Source: Nonomuraea cypriaca | Lineage (GTDB): Bacteria; Actinomycetota; Actinomycetes; Streptosporangiales; Streptosporangiaceae | Direction of reading: 5' to 3' | Assembly (NCBI RefSeq): GCF_015645445.1 | Contig: NZ_JADOGI010000087.1 | Span: 1-41,410, forward strand | DNA: 41,410 nucleotides | Shown here: one piece after another, positions 40,860 to 41,410 of the stretch | Position numbering within the stretch: the stretch's first letter is position 1 | Layout: the number at the start of each line of letters is the position of its first letter | Made by a program: the position numbers and the translations under genes | Notes under the pieces: generated by a model | The model's input: only the letters and a program-made list of their open reading frames with translations | What the model was told of the DNA's origin: nothing | The model's database searches: none

Positions 40860-41410
40860 GGGGTGCGCGGGTGCAGGCCGAAGCGGGGCTCCGGCTCGTG
40901 GTCACCGTCGAGCACCCCCGCCACGTACGCGGCCAGCGCGGGCGCGTGCTTGAACCCGTGCCCGGAGTCCCCGCCCAGCAGCCACACGCCCGGCGACGTC
41001 TCGGCGATGACCCACTCCGCGTCGGGCGTGAGCGCGTACTGGCACACCTGGCTGAACAGCACCGGCGCGTCCGCCAGCGACGGGAACCTGCGCCGCAGGT
41101 AGGCCCGCGCCTGCTCGACGCTGCCCGGGTCCACGACGCGCTCGCCGTGCTCCGGCTCGTACGGTCGTCCCTCCGCGTCCGAGGTGGCCTTCATCCCCAC
41201 CCCGTCCACGTCGCCGTGCCCGTAGGCGGAGCCCCCGTGATCCACCCAGGCGGGCGTCTCCGGCACCGACCACTCGGGTGGCACCGCGAAGTGCAGCGTG
41301 TCCTGCTTGGTCACGGTGATCTGCGCGACGTCGAACAACGCGGGCAGCCACGCGCCGCACGCCCACACCACCCGGTCGGCGTGCCGTACCTCGCCGTCGA
41401 TCTCGACCCC
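40823..41410 (-). CDS. FAD-dependent DAO-family oxidoreductase, C-terminal part
   Basis: Partial: the N-terminal FAD-binding part lies beyond the window edge and the open frame reaches 41410. The visible 195 residues start with RVVWACGAWLPALF and include HFAVPPEWSVPETPAW, WVIAETSPGVWLLGGDSGHGFKHAPALA, the substrate and flavin-covering segments of sarcosine-oxidase/N-methyltryptophan-oxidase-type DAO enzymes. The last residues (about RTSGHVG) fall within a 23-bp tandem repeat. Confidence 0.85.
   Translation of the reverse strand, partial: GVEIDGEVRHADRVVWACGAWLPALFDVAQITVTKQDTLHFAVPPEWSVPETPAWVDHGGSAYGHGDVDGVGMKATSDAEGRPYEPEHGERVVDPGSVEQARAYLRRRFPSLADAPVLFSQVCQYALTPDAEWVIAETSPGVWLLGGDSGHGFKHAPALAAYVAGVLDGDHEPEPRFGLHPRTPSRGLRTSGHVG

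Overview
The window is high-GC, gene-dense DNA from a filamentous actinomycete. The evidence is strong G/C third-position bias, GTG/TTG starts, rare TTA leucine codons confined to a few genes, many LacI/TetR regulators, and secreted polysaccharidases with CBM2/FN3/discoidin modules. A Streptosporangiaceae-type host such as Nonomuraea is a reasonable guess but was not tested. There are no rRNA, tRNA, CRISPR, phage or complete IS genes.

Layout. (1) 63-3819: a three-gene minus-strand operon for a PaoABC-like molybdenum/[2Fe-2S]/FAD aldehyde oxidoreductase, whose FAD subunit carries the extra four-cysteine region of PaoB, with a divergent TetR regulator (3923-4579). (2) 4748-17909: a plant-polysaccharide block. 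It holds a secreted GH5 endo-mannanase with FN3 and CBM2, and an 8.9 kb minus-strand operon (solute-binding lipoprotein, two permeases, GH127 beta-L-arabinofuranosidase, and a 1345-aa modular (alpha/alpha)6-type glycosidase). It also holds a divergent LacI regulator, a TusA-like protein and a second LacI regulator. Operator-like palindromes tie these together, and several lie inside coding sequence. (3) 18093-23672: small genes and remnants: an SDR fragment, an alpha/beta hydrolase with a DUF1905/YdeI-like protein, DUF3140, SnoaL-like, DksA/TraR-like, a 39-aa PucR-like N-terminus, a GT2 glycosyltransferase and a dTDP-rhamnose-4-epimerase-like enzyme. (4) 23894-29127: acyl desaturase, small coiled-coil protein, NarL-type two-component system and an atypical cytochrome bd (CydA lacking several usual residues, very short CydB). 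(5) 29129-35404: secreted 5'-nucleotidase, alpha/beta hydrolase and SDR under a divergent TetR with two palindromic operators; a GH13 enzyme; a PPOX/F420-type protein. (6) 35406-36359: a deletion scar where a divergent aldo/keto-reductase/LysR pair lost both N-termini. (7) 36393-41410: EF-hand protein, two unknown proteins, an MFS exporter, a membrane protein, two minisatellites and the C-terminal part of a DAO-family flavoenzyme cut by the window edge.

How the genes work together: extracellular mannanase and the large glycosidase would release oligosaccharides, the ABC importer (no ATPase here, so probably a shared MsiK-type one) would take them up, and GH127 would remove beta-L-arabinofuranose. 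LacI 1 sits divergent to this operon. LacI 2 carries in its own promoter a 13-bp site nearly identical to one in the mannanase promoter and to another inside the mannanase gene, suggesting a local regulon. Separately, an identical 17-bp operator-like word lies inside the signal-peptide codons of both the binding protein and the large glycosidase, where it forces a rare TTA codon. A ~95-bp multi-hairpin repeat is present twice, 21.8 kb apart, each time just upstream of a gene.
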